A model generated the notes under the pieces. It was not told the origin of the DNA, did no database searches, and worked only from the letters and a program-made list of their open reading frames with translations. Shown in pieces: positions 11,081 to 12,547 of a stretch of 12,547 nt of DNA (position 1 is the first letter of the stretch; the number at the start of each line of letters is the position of its first letter). Made by a program: the position numbers and the translations under genes. Source of the stretch: Spirochaeta sp. UBA2779 (GTDB lineage Bacteria > Spirochaetota > Spirochaetia > DSM-2461); contig DEIH01000140.1 in the NCBI GenBank assembly GCA_002352375.1, positions 1-12,547 of the forward strand, given 5' to 3'.

Positions 11081-12547
11081 ATGAAAGAAATATTTTCATT
11101 CAGCAGCAGTGAATTCACTGAAGATGAAGACATCATTCAGCATTTTGGTATGCGCGGTCAGAACCTTATGGATCTGGCATCAATGGGTATACCGATATTA
11201 CCTGGTTTTATTCTCACAGAAGCTTTTCTCGCGGAAGACAGTGAGGAACCTGATGAGCACATAGCCCGGTACGAGAAGGCACTTGCAAAGATGGGTGGTA
11301 TACTGGAAAAAGACTGGGATGAGGATAACCCTCTGCTGGTAAAACTTGTTGTCAGCCCCATGCTGAACATGGTTCATACTTTTTCGAGTATTCATAACAT
11401 CGGGCTTTGTGATACGACAATCGGTGGATTTTCCGGATTTGTCGGTGAAGATTTTGCCTACCATGAATACCGGGGTGTCGTACTGAGAATCATGGAACTG
11501 GAATTACTGACAACCACAGATAAAACCAGAAGAAATCTTCTTGAAAAAACTCTTGAAGAATTGAGGAAGGCTAAAAAAACTCCTCAGATTAAAAAAGCGA
11601 TTGATAGTGTCAGGGCAATATTTCCCCAGGAAATATTTGCCCATGCAGGAGATCAGTTTCTCTATATAAAAGAGCTGTTTCTTAAACTATTTGCAGCAAG
11701 TGAAACACTGAGTGATTCGGCTATACTTGTTCAAGCCATGACTTTTGGCAACTATGGTAAAGAGTCTTTTTTCGGGAGTTACACAACCCGTGATTCTATT
11801 TCAGGTAAAGATGTTCTTACCGGTGATTTTTTTAACAATTCGTTTGATGCCACCCAGACCGACGGTCAACCAATAAGTAAAATCAGTAAAACCTACCTGG
11901 ATAAATTAAAGAAGATAGGAAAGCAGCTTGAGATAAGCTACAAAGAAATCAGGAATATCAAGTTCAATGTTGAGAATGGGAAACTCTGGATAATCGACCA
12001 ATCAAGTGTCCCCGGTAAGTCGGCACAGGCTGAGATTCAGACTCTTCTGGATCTTTTGAGGGATAAGCATGTTGATGAGACTTATGTTATCAACTCAATA
12101 CAGCCTGGCAGACTTTCTGAAATCCTCCATCCTATTATTGATAAGCGGTCGGCCAATAAAATCCCCTCTCATATCGGCGGTATATCAGGAGCGATGGGAG
12201 CAGCAATCGGCAGAGTGTTTTTTACAACCGAAGCTCTGATGAAAGAGTACCGAATCGCCAGCCAGAGGAATATGGATAACAACCTTATTCTTGCAATGCC
12301 GGCTACTTATGCCGGAGATGTAAAGGCTATTGAAGCTGCAAATGGTGTTCTCACCAGAGAAGGGGGATACGCATCTCATGCTCCGGTTGTGGCTCGGTCT
12401 CTGGGAAAAGTTGCCATGGTAAATCCAGACATTGTCTTTACCAAAACAGGTTTGAAAATCGGTAATAAAATCATCAAAGAGGGGGATTACATCAGTCTTG
12501 ATGTACCCTCTTATGACGATCCTGTTGTCTATTTCGGCAAACTTGAT
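11081..12547 (+). CDS. PPDK-like protein with degenerate ATP-grasp domain (3' end beyond window)
   Basis: The first 489 residues align over their length with the N-terminal and phosphohistidine domains of pyruvate phosphate dikinase. Examples are MGIPILPGFILTEA (35-48), NPLLV (83-87), GKLWII (300-305), HPIIDK (350-355) and VLTREGGYASHAPVVARSLG (423-442). The swivelling-domain histidine is kept (His433). By hand alignment with the Clostridium symbiosum enzyme, the nucleotide-site residues are replaced: Lys22 by Arg25, Arg92 by Val90, Glu323 by Lys294, Gln335 by Asp306 and Arg337 by Ser308. The regulatory Thr before Ser-His is Ala431. ATP-dependent activity is therefore unlikely. AGGGGGG (11071-11077) lies just before the ATG. 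The reading frame is open to the last base, so the PEP/pyruvate barrel, if present, lies outside. Database entries may call it ppdK; I withhold the symbol because the activity is doubtful. Confidence 0.88.
   Translation, partial: MKEIFSFSSSEFTEDEDIIQHFGMRGQNLMDLASMGIPILPGFILTEAFLAEDSEEPDEHIARYEKALAKMGGILEKDWDEDNPLLVKLVVSPMLNMVHTFSSIHNIGLCDTTIGGFSGFVGEDFAYHEYRGVVLRIMELELLTTTDKTRRNLLEKTLEELRKAKKTPQIKKAIDSVRAIFPQEIFAHAGDQFLYIKELFLKLFAASETLSDSAILVQAMTFGNYGKESFFGSYTTRDSISGKDVLTGDFFNNSFDATQTDGQPISKISKTYLDKLKKIGKQLEISYKEIRNIKFNVENGKLWIIDQSSVPGKSAQAEIQTLLDLLRDKHVDETYVINSIQPGRLSEILHPIIDKRSANKIPSHIGGISGAMGAAIGRVFFTTEALMKEYRIASQRNMDNNLILAMPATYAGDVKAIEAANGVLTREGGYASHAPVVARSLGKVAMVNPDIVFTKTGLKIGNKIIKEGDYISLDVPSYDDPVVYFGKLD

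Noticed and set aside
1..12547. tRNA, rRNA, CRISPR array, insertion sequence or prophage remnants
   Set aside because: I saw no repeat-spacer pattern, inverted terminal repeats, transposase or integrase motifs, or cloverleaf sequences in the gaps. Nearly all the window is accounted for by the genes listed.

Overview
The window looks like chromosomal DNA of a spirochaete from the Spirochaetales/Treponema side of the phylum. The main reason is a 658-residue protein that I recognise as CfpA, the cytoplasmic filament protein known from treponemes. The gene order also supports this: def and fmt lie on one side, and cfpA, an unknown gene and a pyruvate-phosphate-dikinase-like gene lie on the other. 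From memory this matches the order around TP0757-TP0746 in Treponema pallidum, but I could not check it. Base composition is moderate, somewhat richer in G+C than T. pallidum's relatives of low GC. I see no mobile element, CRISPR array or RNA gene.

Left part (1-2797, rightward): the tail of an unidentified gene, then def, fmt and a membrane-anchored PASTA-repeat protein. The last three share ATGA stop/start overlaps and form a tight translationally coupled operon. Its likely terminator lies inside the 3' end of the convergent neighbour. Middle (2754-3590, leftward): a VanY/LAS-type D-Ala-D-Ala carboxypeptidase lipoprotein. A 63-base divergent gap separates it from a rightward protein with tetratricopeptide-like helices and a CxxCxxC motif (about 3654-5144). 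Both divergent genes lack a clear Shine-Dalgarno sequence.

Right part: an 886-residue single-pass membrane protein has a large cytoplasmic N-terminal region, one transmembrane helix, a long Ser/Gly/Asp/Asn linker and a LysM-like periplasmic end. A strong intrinsic terminator follows it. Next is a perfect-consensus promoter (TTGACA, 16 bases, TATAAT), a 5'-leader hairpin and a strong ribosome binding site, all driving cfpA. An unrecognised 330-residue, two-domain protein follows cfpA after only three bases. After a GC-rich hairpin comes a PPDK-like protein that runs off the window. It keeps the phosphohistidine motif but has lost the ATP-grasp catalytic residues.

Working idea (inference): this is a cytoskeleton-envelope locus. 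CfpA builds the filament ribbon. The 330-residue protein is a candidate partner of the filament. The 886-residue protein is a candidate linker between cytoplasm and peptidoglycan. The PASTA protein and the carboxypeptidase act on or sense peptidoglycan. The degenerate PPDK may have a structural or regulatory job rather than a metabolic one.
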